DNA of 64,000 bases from G965267605 sp965267605 (lineage in GTDB: Bacteria > Bacteroidota > Bacteroidia > Flavobacteriales_E > Vicingaceae): contig OZ254088.1 of NCBI GenBank assembly GCA_965267605.1, forward strand, positions 2,666,001 to 2,730,000, in the 5' to 3' direction. Below the pieces are notes generated by a model. It was not told the origin of the DNA, searched no databases, and was given only the letters and a program-made list of their open reading frames with translations. The translations under genes were made by a program, and so were the position numbers. How positions within the stretch are numbered: the first letter of the stretch is position 1; every line of letters starts with the position of its first letter. Positions 53,928 through 62,340 of this stretch are shown here, piece after piece.

Positions 53928-55376
53928 CTAGTTCTTCAAATAAGCGTTGATACCATGCAATCCGCCTTCTCTTCCTACACCACTTTCCTTGTATCCTCCG
54001 AATGGGGATGTTGGATCAAATTTGTTGTAGGTATTGGCCCAAACCACCCCAGCATTTAACTGCGTTGTAAGGTTGAATATTTTACTACCCTTATCTGTCC
54101 ATACTCCGGCAGATAATCCGTACTCGGTATTGTTGGCCTTCGTTATGGCTTCGTCTACTGTTCTGAAAGTTTGAATAGCCAGTACAGGTCCAAAAATCTC
54201 CTCTCGTGCAATAGTTGAGGATTGCGCAACATGCGTAAACAAGGTTGGCTTACACCAAAACCCTTTACGCGGAATAGACCCATCCGGCTGATACATCTCC
54301 GCACCTTCTTTCCTGGCAATCTTGATGTACTTTTTGATGGTTCCCAGTTGCTCTTTAGAATTGATAGCACCAATGTCTGTGTTCTTATCCAAGGGATCGC
54401 CTACCACAAGGCTATTCATTCTCCACTTCAGTTTTTGAAGCACCTCATCATAAACTGATTCTTGTACGAGGAGTCTTGACCCTGCGCAGCAAACGTGTCC
54501 CTGATTGAAGTAAATACCGTTCACAATTCCTTCAACAGCTTGGTCAATTGGCGCATCTTCAAAAATGATATTGGCTGCTTTACCGCCAAGTTCCAGGGTC
54601 ATCCCCTTATTGGTTCCGGCAATAGCCCGTGCAATGATCTTTCCTACATCCGTTGAACCTGTAAAGGCAATCTTATCAACATCCGCATGGTTCACAATGG
54701 CCGCACCAGTATCCCCTGCACCGGTTACAATGTTGACAACGCCTTCGGGCAAATCAGCATCCTGAATTAATTCAGCCAGCTTCAATGCGGTTAACGATGT
54801 TGTTTCCGCAGGCTTAAGTACCACCGTATTTCCGGTTGCCAATGCTGGAGCAATCTTCCACGCGGCCATCAACAAAGGAAAGTTCCATGGAATGATCTGT
54901 CCGGCTACGCCATAGGGTCGTGGTGTTCTTCCATTTGTTGCGTACTGGAGCTTATCCGCCCAACCCGCATAATAGAAGAAATGATTGGCCGCTAAGGGCA
55001 CATCTATATCGCGAGATTCCCGGATTGGTTTTCCTCCATCCATGGATTCAATAATCGAAAACTCCCGCGCTCTTTCCTGTATCAATCGGGCAATCCGGAA
55101 AATGTACTTCGATCTTTCCAGTCCTGACATCTTACCCCAATGGCCATCTGCTGCCTTTCGAGCAGCACCAACTGCCTTGTCCACATCCTTAGCGGAGGCC
55201 CAGGCAATCTTCGACAAGGTCTTCTCATTGGCTGGGTTCACGGAATCAAAGTATTTCTTTGATTTTGGTCCTACGAACTTGCCTCCAATGAACAGCTCAT
55301 ACCGGTCCTTGATCTCCACGTGATCGGATGATTCGGGGGCATCAGCCAGTTTCCATTCTGCAGTTTCTACCGCCAT
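53928..55376 (-). CDS. Aldehyde dehydrogenase, catalytic member of a pair
   Basis: This 482-residue NAD(P)-dependent dehydrogenase has all family features: PWNFPLLMAAWKIAPALATG, GSTDVGKIIARA, the general-base Glu in LELGGKAANIIF (about 260), and the nucleophile Cys in FNQGHVCCAGSR (about 293). The end GYKESGVGREGG is normal. It overlaps deoC by one base (TAATG) and precedes the truncated ALDH-like gene. Acetaldehyde from deoxyribose-phosphate cleavage is a plausible substrate, since deoC is co-transcribed, but this is inference. Confidence 0.93.
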   Translation of the reverse strand: MAVETAEWKLADAPESSDHVEIKDRYELFIGGKFVGPKSKKYFDSVNPANEKTLSKIAWASAKDVDKAVGAARKAADGHWGKMSGLERSKYIFRIARLIQERAREFSIIESMDGGKPIRESRDIDVPLAANHFFYYAGWADKLQYATNGRTPRPYGVAGQIIPWNFPLLMAAWKIAPALATGNTVVLKPAETTSLTALKLAELIQDADLPEGVVNIVTGAGDTGAAIVNHADVDKIAFTGSTDVGKIIARAIAGTNKGMTLELGGKAANIIFEDAPIDQAVEGIVNGIYFNQGHVCCAGSRLLVQESVYDEVLQKLKWRMNSLVVGDPLDKNTDIGAINSKEQLGTIKKYIKIARKEGAEMYQPDGSIPRKGFWCKPTLFTHVAQSSTIAREEIFGPVLAIQTFRTVDEAITKANNTEYGLSAGVWTDKGSKIFNLTTQLNAGVVWANTYNKFDPTSPFGGYKESGVGREGGLHGINAYLKN

Positions 55377-56296
55377 TAGTCTATTGAGAAATAATCAGCA
55401 GATTGATATCTGCCCTGGTTTTGTTTTTCAACTTGCATCAAGACGTCATTGGCCAATCGACTGGCGCCAAAACGGAACCACTTATTGCTCAGCCACGCAT
55501 CTCCCAAAATCTCTTTCACCAACCTGAGGTAATGTAATGCCTGCTTGGAAGTGGATATACCACCTGCTGGTTTCATGCCAATCATTTGTCCGGTTCTCAT
55601 GTAGTGGTCGCGAATAGCATACAGCATCACTAGCGTAACCGGGAGGTTCGCAGCAGGACTGACCTTGCCTGTTGATGTTTTAATAAAATCCGCTCCAGCG
55701 TACATGGCGATATCCGAAGCTCTTCTTACATTATCGAATGTGGTAAGCTCACCCGTCTCCAGAATAACTTTCAACCTTGCCCTGCCGCAAGCCTCTTTAA
55801 TGGCCGCAATCTCGTCAAACACCTGTGCATATTCTCCCATTAGAAAAGCATTACGGGAAATGACCATGTCAATTTCATCAGCGCCATTTTCAACAGCCAA
55901 CCTGGTGTCATCTAGTTTGATCTGCATAGATGATTGCCCAGCTGGAAAAGCTGTGGCTACAGAAGCGACCTTAACTCCAGAACCTTTAAGCTCCTTCACA
56001 GCCACATCTACCAGTGACGGATAAACACAGACTGCAGCTACCGTTGGAAGGTCTGGATTACTTTCATGCGGAAGCTTGGCCTTTGTACACAGGTTTCGGA
56101 CTTTCCCAATGGTATCAGCACCTTCCAATGTGGTTAGATCGATCATGTTCAAAGCCATCATCAAACCTTCCATTTTAGTAGAAGTCTTAATGCTGCGCTT
56201 TGTTGCACGGTCGGCCCTTTCAAGTATTCCAACCTGATCAACAGGTCGGAAAACCCTAAGTGCATCTGCAACTGTATGTTGCTTACGTTTTGCCAT
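55376..56296 (-). CDS. deoC: Deoxyribose-phosphate aldolase
   Basis: This 306-residue class I aldolase has the proton-relay region VAAVCVYPSLV, DEIDMVISRNAFLMG, the Schiff-base Lys in GADFIKTSTGKVS (about 202) and MKPAGGISTSKQALHYL. It splits 2-deoxyribose 5-phosphate into glyceraldehyde 3-phosphate and acetaldehyde in nucleoside salvage. An N-terminal extension (residues 1-45) makes it longer than the E. coli enzyme, as in the form often found with an ALDH gene. It leads the deoC-ALDH-ALDH-like operon, divergent from cysC. Confidence 0.95.
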   Translation of the reverse strand: MAKRKQHTVADALRVFRPVDQVGILERADRATKRSIKTSTKMEGLMMALNMIDLTTLEGADTIGKVRNLCTKAKLPHESNPDLPTVAAVCVYPSLVDVAVKELKGSGVKVASVATAFPAGQSSMQIKLDDTRLAVENGADEIDMVISRNAFLMGEYAQVFDEIAAIKEACGRARLKVILETGELTTFDNVRRASDIAMYAGADFIKTSTGKVSPAANLPVTLVMLYAIRDHYMRTGQMIGMKPAGGISTSKQALHYLRLVKEILGDAWLSNKWFRFGASRLANDVLMQVEKQNQGRYQSADYFSID

Positions 56297-56376
56297 GGGG
56301 GTTCAAAAGTAACACTTTTGGCTGGTACTACCAGTTCCGTAAGCCCCTACAGACCTTTCAATTAGGCCATTATTTA

Positions 56377-56384
56377 TACCTTTG
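56377..56384 (+). promoter_or_regulatory. Candidate Bacteroidota -7 element for cysCDN
   Basis: TACCTTTG fits TAnnTTTG and lies 11 bases before the cysC ATG, which would give a very short leader. A TTTC at 56356-56359 is 17 bases upstream, shorter than the usual 19-21. Confidence 0.4.
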
Positions 56385-56394
56385 CACACCTCAA

Positions 56395-56997
56395 ATGAAG
56401 GAAGAAAGAGAAAATATTTTCACCGTCTTCGATGAACTCATCGGAAGAGCAGAACATGAGTCCCTTCTAGAGCAGAAAGGTGGCGTATTCTGGCTGACCG
56501 GATTGTCAGGCTCCGGAAAGACCACTATTGCCAAAGGTGCACAACGGATCATGCATGATCATGGGCGTTTCGTACAGGTACTTGACGGTGACAATATTCG
56601 TGTTGGACTTAACAATAATCTCGGGTTCTCTAATGAGGACAGAACTGAGAACATCAGAAGGATTGCCGAAGTAAGCAAGTTGTTTGCCAGCTGTGGTGTG
56701 ATCACTATTAATTGCTTTGTAAGTCCTACACTTGAGATTCGTCAGATGGCCAGAGACATCATTGGCGAAGATTTTCATGAGGTGTACATCAAGGCAGACC
56801 TTGCTGATTGCGAGGATCGAGATCCCAAAGGATTGTACAAGAAAGCCCGTGCCGGAGAGATCAAAGACTTTACAGGGATTGATGCTCCATTTGAAGCACC
56901 GGAAAACGCAGAACTAACCATTGATACCAGTGCGCAATCGATTGAACAATCGGTTGAATCATTGGTAACCTACATTGAACCCATATCAAAGCTTTAG
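56395..56997 (+). CDS. cysC: Adenylylsulfate kinase
   Basis: This 200-residue kinase has the P-loop FWLTGLSGSGKTT, LDGDNIRVGLNNNLGFS and NCFVSPTLEIRQMAR with the family's phospho-acceptor Ser, and IKADLADCEDRDPKGLYKKA. It phosphorylates APS to PAPS. ATG 56395 is chosen because the longer in-frame ORF from 56260 reads into the intergenic region and deoC antisense. It starts cysC-cysD-cysN, with cysD six bases downstream. Confidence 0.96.
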   Translation: MKEERENIFTVFDELIGRAEHESLLEQKGGVFWLTGLSGSGKTTIAKGAQRIMHDHGRFVQVLDGDNIRVGLNNNLGFSNEDRTENIRRIAEVSKLFASCGVITINCFVSPTLEIRQMARDIIGEDFHEVYIKADLADCEDRDPKGLYKKARAGEIKDFTGIDAPFEAPENAELTIDTSAQSIEQSVESLVTYIEPISKL

Positions 56998-57003
56998 CTT
57001 GAA

Positions 57004-57909
57004 ATGAACTCTTATACATTAAAACACCTGGAAGAGCTTGAGGCAGAAGCCATTTACGTATTGCGTGAAGTGGCCGCTCAGTTTGAGCGTCCTGCCCTGT
57101 TATTTTCAGGAGGTAAAGATTCCATTGTGGTGGCCTACCTTGCTAAGAAGGCATTCTGGCCCGCGAAGATTCCTTTTCCGTTGGTACATATTGATACTGG
57201 TCACAACTTTCCTGAAACCATTGAATTCAGGGACAAGTTTGTAGCTGATCTGGGCGCAGAACTGATTGTTGGGTCTGTACAGAAGAGCATTGACGAAGGA
57301 AAGGTTCAGGAAGAAACTGGATTTAATGCAAGTAGGAACGCGCTTCAAACGGTTACGCTACTGGACACTATTGAAGAACATAAGTTTGACGCTGCAATGG
57401 GTGGTGCCAGAAGAGACGAAGAGAAGGCGAGAGCCAAGGAGCGTTTCTTCTCACATCGTGACGACTTCGGGCAGTGGGATCCGAAGAACCAGCGACCAGA
57501 GCTTTGGAATCTGTTCAATGGCAAGAAGAATTACGGAGAACATTTCCGTGTGTTCCCGATTTCCAATTGGACAGAGATGGATGTCTGGCAGTACATTCTT
57601 CACGAAAACATTGAGCTACCATCATTGTACTTCGCACATCAACGAGACGTGTTCTTCAGAGATGGTTCCTGGCTGGATGTAAATGAAGTAATTGAAAGAA
57701 GAGATACAGAAGTCCCTGAATCAAAGCTGGTACGGTTCAGAACCATCGGGGATATGACCTGTACAGGTGCCGTAGAATCTGACGCTGCAACCATCGAAGA
57801 CATTGTTCAGGAAGTGGCAGCTTCCAGAACAACGGAAAGAGGCACCAGAGCAGATGATAAACGATCTGAAGCAGCTATGGAGGATCGCAAAAAACAAGGT
57901 TATTTCTAG
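57004..57909 (+). CDS. cysD: Sulfate adenylyltransferase subunit 2
   Basis: This 301-residue enzyme of the PP-loop family has LLFSGGKDSIVVAYLAKKAF, HIDTGHNFPETIEFRD, GGARRDEEKARAKERFFSHR, WDPKNQRPELWNLFNG and FPISNWTEMDVWQYI. With CysN it makes APS from ATP and sulfate. The length equals that of E. coli CysD, 302. cysN follows after three bases. Confidence 0.97.
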   Translation: MNSYTLKHLEELEAEAIYVLREVAAQFERPALLFSGGKDSIVVAYLAKKAFWPAKIPFPLVHIDTGHNFPETIEFRDKFVADLGAELIVGSVQKSIDEGKVQEETGFNASRNALQTVTLLDTIEEHKFDAAMGGARRDEEKARAKERFFSHRDDFGQWDPKNQRPELWNLFNGKKNYGEHFRVFPISNWTEMDVWQYILHENIELPSLYFAHQRDVFFRDGSWLDVNEVIERRDTEVPESKLVRFRTIGDMTCTGAVESDAATIEDIVQEVAASRTTERGTRADDKRSEAAMEDRKKQGYF

Positions 57910-57912
57910 ATC

Positions 57913-59178
57913 ATGAGCACAGAAGGATATTTAGATATGGAACTACTGCGCTTCACAACAGCGGGTAGTGTAGACGATGGCAAGAGCACATTGATCGGAA
58001 GACTTTTGTACGATTCAAAATCCATCTTTCAGGACCAATACGAAGCCATTGAAGAAAGCAGCAAGCGAAAAGGAGACGAGCATGTGAACCTTGCATTGCT
58101 TACTGACGGATTGCGGGCTGAACGCGAGCAGGGTATCACCATTGATGTTGCATATAGGTATTTCGCAACGCCAAAGCGTAAGTTCATTATTGCTGATACG
58201 CCTGGACATATTCAGTACACCAGAAACATGGTTACGGGGGCATCAACTGCCAACCTCGCGATCATTCTTGTTGATGCACGACACGGATTGGTTGAGCAAA
58301 CCTGTCGTCACTCGTTTATCGCTTCGCTACTTGGAATACCTCACGTAGCATACTGTATCAATAAGATGGACCTTGTTGATTACGATCAGGATACATTCGA
58401 AAAGATCAAAGACCAGATCGAAGGTTTTGCATCTAAGCTTGACGTGCAGGATGTAAGGTTTATTCCAATTAGCGCACTGTATGGTGACAATGTGGTTAAC
58501 AGATCGGAAAAAATGGGTTGGTATGAAGGCCCAACTCTTCTTTATCATTTGGAGAATGTTCACATCGGAAGTGATCACAACCATATTGATTGCAGATTCC
58601 CGGTTCAATATGTGATCCGACCACAGAGTACTGAGCACCATGATTACCGTGGCTATGCCGGAAGAATTGCAGGCGGAATCTTCAAGCCAGGAGATGATGT
58701 AGTGGTATTGCCTTCGGGTTTGGGGTCTAAAATCAAGAGCATCGACACCTTGAACGGGCCTGTGGATGAAGCCTTCGCCCCGATGTCGGTTACGTTGACT
58801 CTTGAGGATGATATTGACATTTCACGTGGAGATATGATCGTTCGTGAGAACAATCAGCCTGAATCCGAACAGGATGTAGACATCATGGTTTGCTGGATGA
58901 ACGAGAAGCCACTTGCAGAAAGGGGTAAATATGCGATCATGCATACCAGCAATGACGCACGTTGCATGGTGAAGGAAGTGAAGTACAAAGTAGACATCAA
59001 CAACCTACATCGCATTGAAGACGACAAGGTTGTGAAGATGAATGATATTGCGCGGGTAACTTTGAGAACTACCAAGCCTTTGCTTTACGACAGATACTCA
59101 AGGAACCGTGCTACGGGAAGCGTTATTCTTGTAGATGAAAGCACCAACGAAACTGTTGGTGCCGGTATGATCATCTGA
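57913..59178 (+). CDS. cysN: Sulfate adenylyltransferase subunit 1 (GTPase)
   Basis: This 421-residue EF-Tu-like GTPase has GSVDDGKSTLIGRLLYDSK, DTPGHIQYTRNM, NKMDLVDY and QGITIDVAYRYFATPKRKF. It drives APS formation by CysD using GTP hydrolysis. It carries no fused CysC; the kinase is the separate upstream gene. It ends convergently 13 bases before a small basic protein gene. No APS or PAPS reductase (cysH) is in the window, so use for reduction or for sulfation cannot be decided here. Confidence 0.97.
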   Translation: MSTEGYLDMELLRFTTAGSVDDGKSTLIGRLLYDSKSIFQDQYEAIEESSKRKGDEHVNLALLTDGLRAEREQGITIDVAYRYFATPKRKFIIADTPGHIQYTRNMVTGASTANLAIILVDARHGLVEQTCRHSFIASLLGIPHVAYCINKMDLVDYDQDTFEKIKDQIEGFASKLDVQDVRFIPISALYGDNVVNRSEKMGWYEGPTLLYHLENVHIGSDHNHIDCRFPVQYVIRPQSTEHHDYRGYAGRIAGGIFKPGDDVVVLPSGLGSKIKSIDTLNGPVDEAFAPMSVTLTLEDDIDISRGDMIVRENNQPESEQDVDIMVCWMNEKPLAERGKYAIMHTSNDARCMVKEVKYKVDINNLHRIEDDKVVKMNDIARVTLRTTKPLLYDRYSRNRATGSVILVDESTNETVGAGMII

Positions 59179-59191
59179 TTTGAATTAGGGC

Positions 59192-59515
59192 TTACCTGGT
59201 TTGACCGTCATTCTTCTGAATGGCGATGTTTCGGCTTGCTCTGTTTTGTTTCCTGTTGATTTGACGTCTTTCTGCACGAGTTACCGTGCCGTCTGCTTTA
59301 GCCCGTCTTTTCGTTCGATTGATATGGCGTTGTTGCGCCTGAAGTCCCACTGCTTCTTTCTTCGTTAAGTCTCCATTCTTTACTCCGTGATGGATTCGGG
59401 CTTGCTGATTGACCTGCCTTTTTGTTGCCCTAGGTGTTCTTGTTTGTGCATCTGCATCATTTGACGCGAATACAAAACCTGTAACTATTAATAGTGGAAG
59501 AATTAGCTTTTTCAT
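59192..59515 (-). CDS. Small basic secreted protein with duplicated DG-loop repeat
   Basis: This 107-residue protein has a signal peptide (MKKLILPLLIVTGFVFASNDADA) and a Lys/Arg/Gln-rich mature part. Two related units are seen: RIHHGVKNGDLTKKEAVGLQ and RRAKADGTVTRAERRQINRK, each with a Gly/Asp turn followed by LT/VT and an acidic residue, like an EF-hand half. Related small proteins are common in several phyla but their role is not known to me. A terminator serving the upstream tonB gene lies 60 bases before its start, so it is probably transcribed separately. Confidence 0.7.
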   Translation of the reverse strand: MKKLILPLLIVTGFVFASNDADAQTRTPRATKRQVNQQARIHHGVKNGDLTKKEAVGLQAQQRHINRTKRRAKADGTVTRAERRQINRKQNRASRNIAIQKNDGQTR

Positions 59516-59574
59516 GTCTATTGTTCGTTTGGTTATGTTCTTTAGACTCGAACAAAGCCCTAGGGTTTAAAAAA

Positions 59575-59595
59575 GGCCCACAAAAATTGCAGGCC
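59575..59595 (-). terminator. Terminator after tonB (59620-60318)
   Basis: On the minus strand GGCCTGCAA pairs with TTGTGGGCC (two G-T pairs, 3-base loop), followed by TTTTTT. It lies 24 bases after the tonB stop. Confidence 0.75.
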
Positions 59596-59619
59596 CCACT
59601 ATTATGTATGAAAAGCTAG

Positions 59620-60318
59620 TTACCGCAACTTAAATGAGATGGGTAGATTGTAACGCACGTTTACATTCTTGCCTTGTTGCATGCCTGGATTGAACTTTGG
59701 GAACGACTTCACCATTCTCACGGCTTCTTTATCCAATTGCTTGCCTCCAGCAACCCCTTTCAGAACTTCAACTCGCGCGATGTCTCCTTTCTTGTCTACC
59801 ACGAATGAAACGAATACCGTTCCTTCTACTCCTGCTTCTTTCATCATTTGAGGGTACTTCTGCACTTTACCTAAATGCTGATACATCTTCTGTTGAGTAC
59901 AAGTAGCACGTTTGCCTTCGTCCATGATACCTTCACATCCAGGAAGGGTTGGCATGTGTTGAACAGAGATATAATCTGTATTGTCTTCCACCTCAGGCTC
60001 GGGTTCAACATAGAACGGCACGGTATCTTCAAAGAATGTAATGGTTGTTGTATCCTCATCAGAGTCATTATCCACAATCTTGATTTCCTCTGTAACATTA
60101 ATTCTTACAGGTGGTTTTGTTTCAGGTTTTTGAACCGTAATGGGCACAAGTTCATCATCGATATCTTCAATATTGATCATTCCAAGATCAGCGAAATCTG
60201 TCGGGAAAGATTTCCATTCGAAGGAGATGAGCGAAACTGATAGTGCTATTACAGCCCCTAAAAGAAGGAAGGATTTTCTTTTCGACTCAAGTTCTGAGCG
60301 TTCTGATTTCTTGTTCAT
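59620..60318 (-). CDS. TonB-family energy transducer, paralog 3
   Basis: This 232-residue protein has one N-terminal helix (KSFLLLGAVIALSVSLISFEW), a periplasmic linker with Pro/Glu (KPETKPPVRINV, YVEPEPEVED) and a C-terminal TonB domain (GVEGTVFVSFVVDKKGDIAR, LDKEAVRMVKSFPKFNPGMQ, VRYNLPISFKLR). Before the domain is a conserved module with HMPTLPGCEGIMDEGKR and CTQQKMYQHLGKVQKYPQMM, shared by all three paralogs. It passes proton-motive force to outer-membrane receptors. It is the last of three tonB genes and has its own terminator. Confidence 0.9.
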   Translation of the reverse strand: MNKKSERSELESKRKSFLLLGAVIALSVSLISFEWKSFPTDFADLGMINIEDIDDELVPITVQKPETKPPVRINVTEEIKIVDNDSDEDTTTITFFEDTVPFYVEPEPEVEDNTDYISVQHMPTLPGCEGIMDEGKRATCTQQKMYQHLGKVQKYPQMMKEAGVEGTVFVSFVVDKKGDIARVEVLKGVAGGKQLDKEAVRMVKSFPKFNPGMQQGKNVNVRYNLPISFKLR

Positions 60319-60368
60319 GCGTTCTAGGTTTTACATTGAGATGTAACACCTAATTGCAATCCATAAAT

Positions 60369-61079
60369 CTACCTGAGGATAAAAGAGATGGGTACCGTTC
60401 GTTTGAATCGAACTGGTTGTCCTTGCTGCGTGGCAGGAACAAATCTGGGCAGTGATCTTACCATGCGCACCGCTTCCTTCTCCAACATTGTTCCATCCTT
60501 GATTTTACTTTTTGGTGTGGCTGAAATAACCTTCCCGTGCTCGTCAATCACAAATTCAACGTACACCGTGCCGGTTACTTTTCGCTTCTTCATTTCTGAA
60601 GGATACCGCTTGGTTTTGTTAAGGTGGGCGAAAATGCCTTCAGAGGTACACTGTCTTCGCTCCATTTCCTTAACCAGATCCTTGCACATCATCATACATG
60701 GTTCCTTCTCCACAGTCACCAGCGTTTTTGGCTTAACCGGAGGATCTGGCTCTTCGATCTCAAACGTATCTATAACAAACGTATCGGATGGATTAATGTA
60801 AGGATCAGGATTCTCTATGACCACTTTAGGGTCCGGATCACCGATATTGAGAATCTCATTGTTCTCAGATGGCGGTGGCATTTCCTGTTGCGGCTGTTTG
60901 GTAACAACGATTGGAATAATCTCATGCTCATAATCTGTAAGTACAACTTCACCCAAGTTGTTGGCTCCGCCACCGAATGTTTTCCATTCGAAAATGATGA
61001 GCGTTGCAGCAGCTACCAGAACAATTCCAAGAAAGAACCTGGTCATTCCCCGCTTACTGCTATTTTCCGGATTTCTCAT
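60369..61079 (-). CDS. TonB-family energy transducer, paralog 2
   Basis: This protein of 236 residues (ATG 61079) has the anchor FLGIVLVAAATLIIFEWKTF, a linker with PQQEMPPPSENN and NPSDTFVIDTFEIEEPDPPV, and a C-terminal TonB domain (KVTGTVYVEFVIDEHGKVIS, LEKEAVRMVRSLPRFVPATQ, RFKRTVPISFILR). It is the most diverged of the three: the pre-domain reads ACMMMC-like with MERRQCTSEGIFAHLNKTKR. It may couple to a different receptor set. A terminator of the upstream paralog lies before its start. Confidence 0.88.
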   Translation of the reverse strand: MRNPENSSKRGMTRFFLGIVLVAAATLIIFEWKTFGGGANNLGEVVLTDYEHEIIPIVVTKQPQQEMPPPSENNEILNIGDPDPKVVIENPDPYINPSDTFVIDTFEIEEPDPPVKPKTLVTVEKEPCMMMCKDLVKEMERRQCTSEGIFAHLNKTKRYPSEMKKRKVTGTVYVEFVIDEHGKVISATPKSKIKDGTMLEKEAVRMVRSLPRFVPATQQGQPVRFKRTVPISFILR

Positions 61080-61086
61080 ATAAAAC

Positions 61087-61113
61087 AAAGCCCTCCCAGT
61101 ACGGGAAGGCTTT
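61087..61113 (-). terminator. Terminator between tonB paralogs 1 and 2
   Basis: AAAGCCTTCCC and GGGAGGGCTTT on the minus strand form an 11-position stem with one mismatch and a 5-base loop, followed by TGTTTTA. It lies 22 bases after the stop of paralog 1. Confidence 0.7.
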
Positions 61114-61134
61114 CAATGTGTTCAATTGCTTTGA

Positions 61135-61851
61135 CTACTGGAGTTTGAAAATAATAGGCAGGTTGTATCGGATCTTCACCGCTTTACCTTGCTGTGTACC
61201 AGGCTTGAACTTTGGAAGTGAGCTTACCATTCTCACGGCTTCCTTATCAAGTGCCTTACCTCCGGCAACACCTTTCATTACTTCAACGTCAGTTACTTTT
61301 CCTTTTTTGTCTACCACGAAGGTTACGAAAACACGTCCTTCCACACCAGCCTCCTTCATCATTTGAGGGTACTTCTGCACCTTACCCAAATGCTGGTACA
61401 TCTTCTGCTGTGTACACATGTCTCTTTTCATCTTGTTGGTAATGCCTTCGCACCCCGGAAGGGTTGGCATGTTCTCAACACTAACAAAGATCTGCTCTTC
61501 TGCCGCTTCTTCTTCCTCTTCGTAAGTTTCTTCGATTGCAGTTTCTTCGTCTGCTTCGGTATCCTCCATATCAAAATCCTCAACTTCCTCTTCGTCTTCT
61601 ACAATTTCAATCTCCTCAGGTGGAGCAGGTGGAGGTGGTGGAGGTGGTGGAGGTTGGTTTTGTTCTGTGATAGGAATGATCTCATCCTCTATTTCAACAT
61701 CACCAAGATTACCAAGAGATGCAAGGGTTTCATCGAAGCTCTTCCATTCAAAAGCTACGAGCATTCCCCCTACAGCGATGATCAATCCGATCATCAAGAA
61801 CATCGATTTGTTCTTCTCAAGATCTGCGTGTGGGTTCTTTTTAACCTCCAT
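61135..61851 (-). CDS. TonB-family energy transducer, paralog 1 (proline-rich)
   Basis: This 238-residue protein has an anchor helix (MFLMIGLIIAVGGMLVAFEW), a polyproline linker of nine prolines followed by an acidic run (EEIEIVEDEEEVEDFDMEDT), the module NMPTLPGCEGITNKMKRD, and a TonB C-terminal domain (GVEGRVFVTFVVDKKGKVTD, LDKEAVRMVSSLPKFKPGTQ, IRYNLPIIFKLQ). Linker length and charge suit a span across the periplasm. It follows vanZ, gcvH and sprA genes on the same strand. Confidence 0.93.
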   Translation of the reverse strand: MEVKKNPHADLEKNKSMFLMIGLIIAVGGMLVAFEWKSFDETLASLGNLGDVEIEDEIIPITEQNQPPPPPPPPPAPPEEIEIVEDEEEVEDFDMEDTEADEETAIEETYEEEEEAAEEQIFVSVENMPTLPGCEGITNKMKRDMCTQQKMYQHLGKVQKYPQMMKEAGVEGRVFVTFVVDKKGKVTDVEVMKGVAGGKALDKEAVRMVSSLPKFKPGTQQGKAVKIRYNLPIIFKLQ

Positions 61852-61921
61852 AATTAACGCGTTTAAGGTTTAAAAATAAGAAAATGACACGATCTGTGCG
61901 CGCAATTCCCCAGATGTTTCA

Positions 61922-62287
61922 TTAACGGTTGTTTTTTCTGGAATCGTATACATAGCCTATGATTCCGCCAACCACACATCCAAGAGAATTTGCGGTAAAA
62001 TCGTACCAATCTCCGTTTCTAAGAATAAAGATGTATTCCTGCCCCAATTCCATAAAACTTCCATACAGTATTCCTGTGACGACAGAAAAGAACAATGCAG
62101 CACCTTTCGCAACTCTTCTAATGCGACACCACAGAAACAGCAGCAGGGCCAGAGGAGCGTAGATTCCTACGTGAACGAGTTTATCAAATCCGAAGAACGG
62201 TTCTGGCGGCAACCCGCTACCCGGATAGCCACTGAGGATCAAAATGGTCAACGCCCATACAACGGTTATACCAGGCACATACTTCAT
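61922..62287 (-). CDS. VanZ-family membrane protein
   Basis: This 121-residue protein has four predicted helices, the family start VVWALTILILSGYPGSG, the motif FDKLVHVGIYAPLALLLF, and DWYDFTANSLGCVVGGIIGY. VanZ-like proteins often act on lipid-linked or glycopeptide phenotypes, but the function is not known for this group. In many Bacteroidota such a gene lies between gcvH and tonB genes near sprA, the same order as here. It is separated from gcvH by a strong terminator. Confidence 0.88.
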   Translation of the reverse strand: MKYVPGITVVWALTILILSGYPGSGLPPEPFFGFDKLVHVGIYAPLALLLFLWCRIRRVAKGAALFFSVVTGILYGSFMELGQEYIFILRNGDWYDFTANSLGCVVGGIIGYVYDSRKNNR

Positions 62288-62297
62288 AGCACAAAAA

Positions 62298-62321
62298 AAC
62301 CCTTTCGAAATCGAAAGGGTT
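62298..62321 (-). terminator. Rho-independent terminator after gcvH
   Basis: AACCCTTTCG and CGAAAGGGTT form a perfect 10-base-pair stem with a 4-base loop, followed on the minus strand by TTTTTTT. Confidence 0.92.
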
Positions 62322-62340
62322 CACTTATTGAGGGTTCTTA

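Noticed and set aside
56260..56394. N-terminal extension of CysC from base 56260
   Set aside because: It overlaps deoC in antisense and does not match CysC; ATG 56395 fits the family start.
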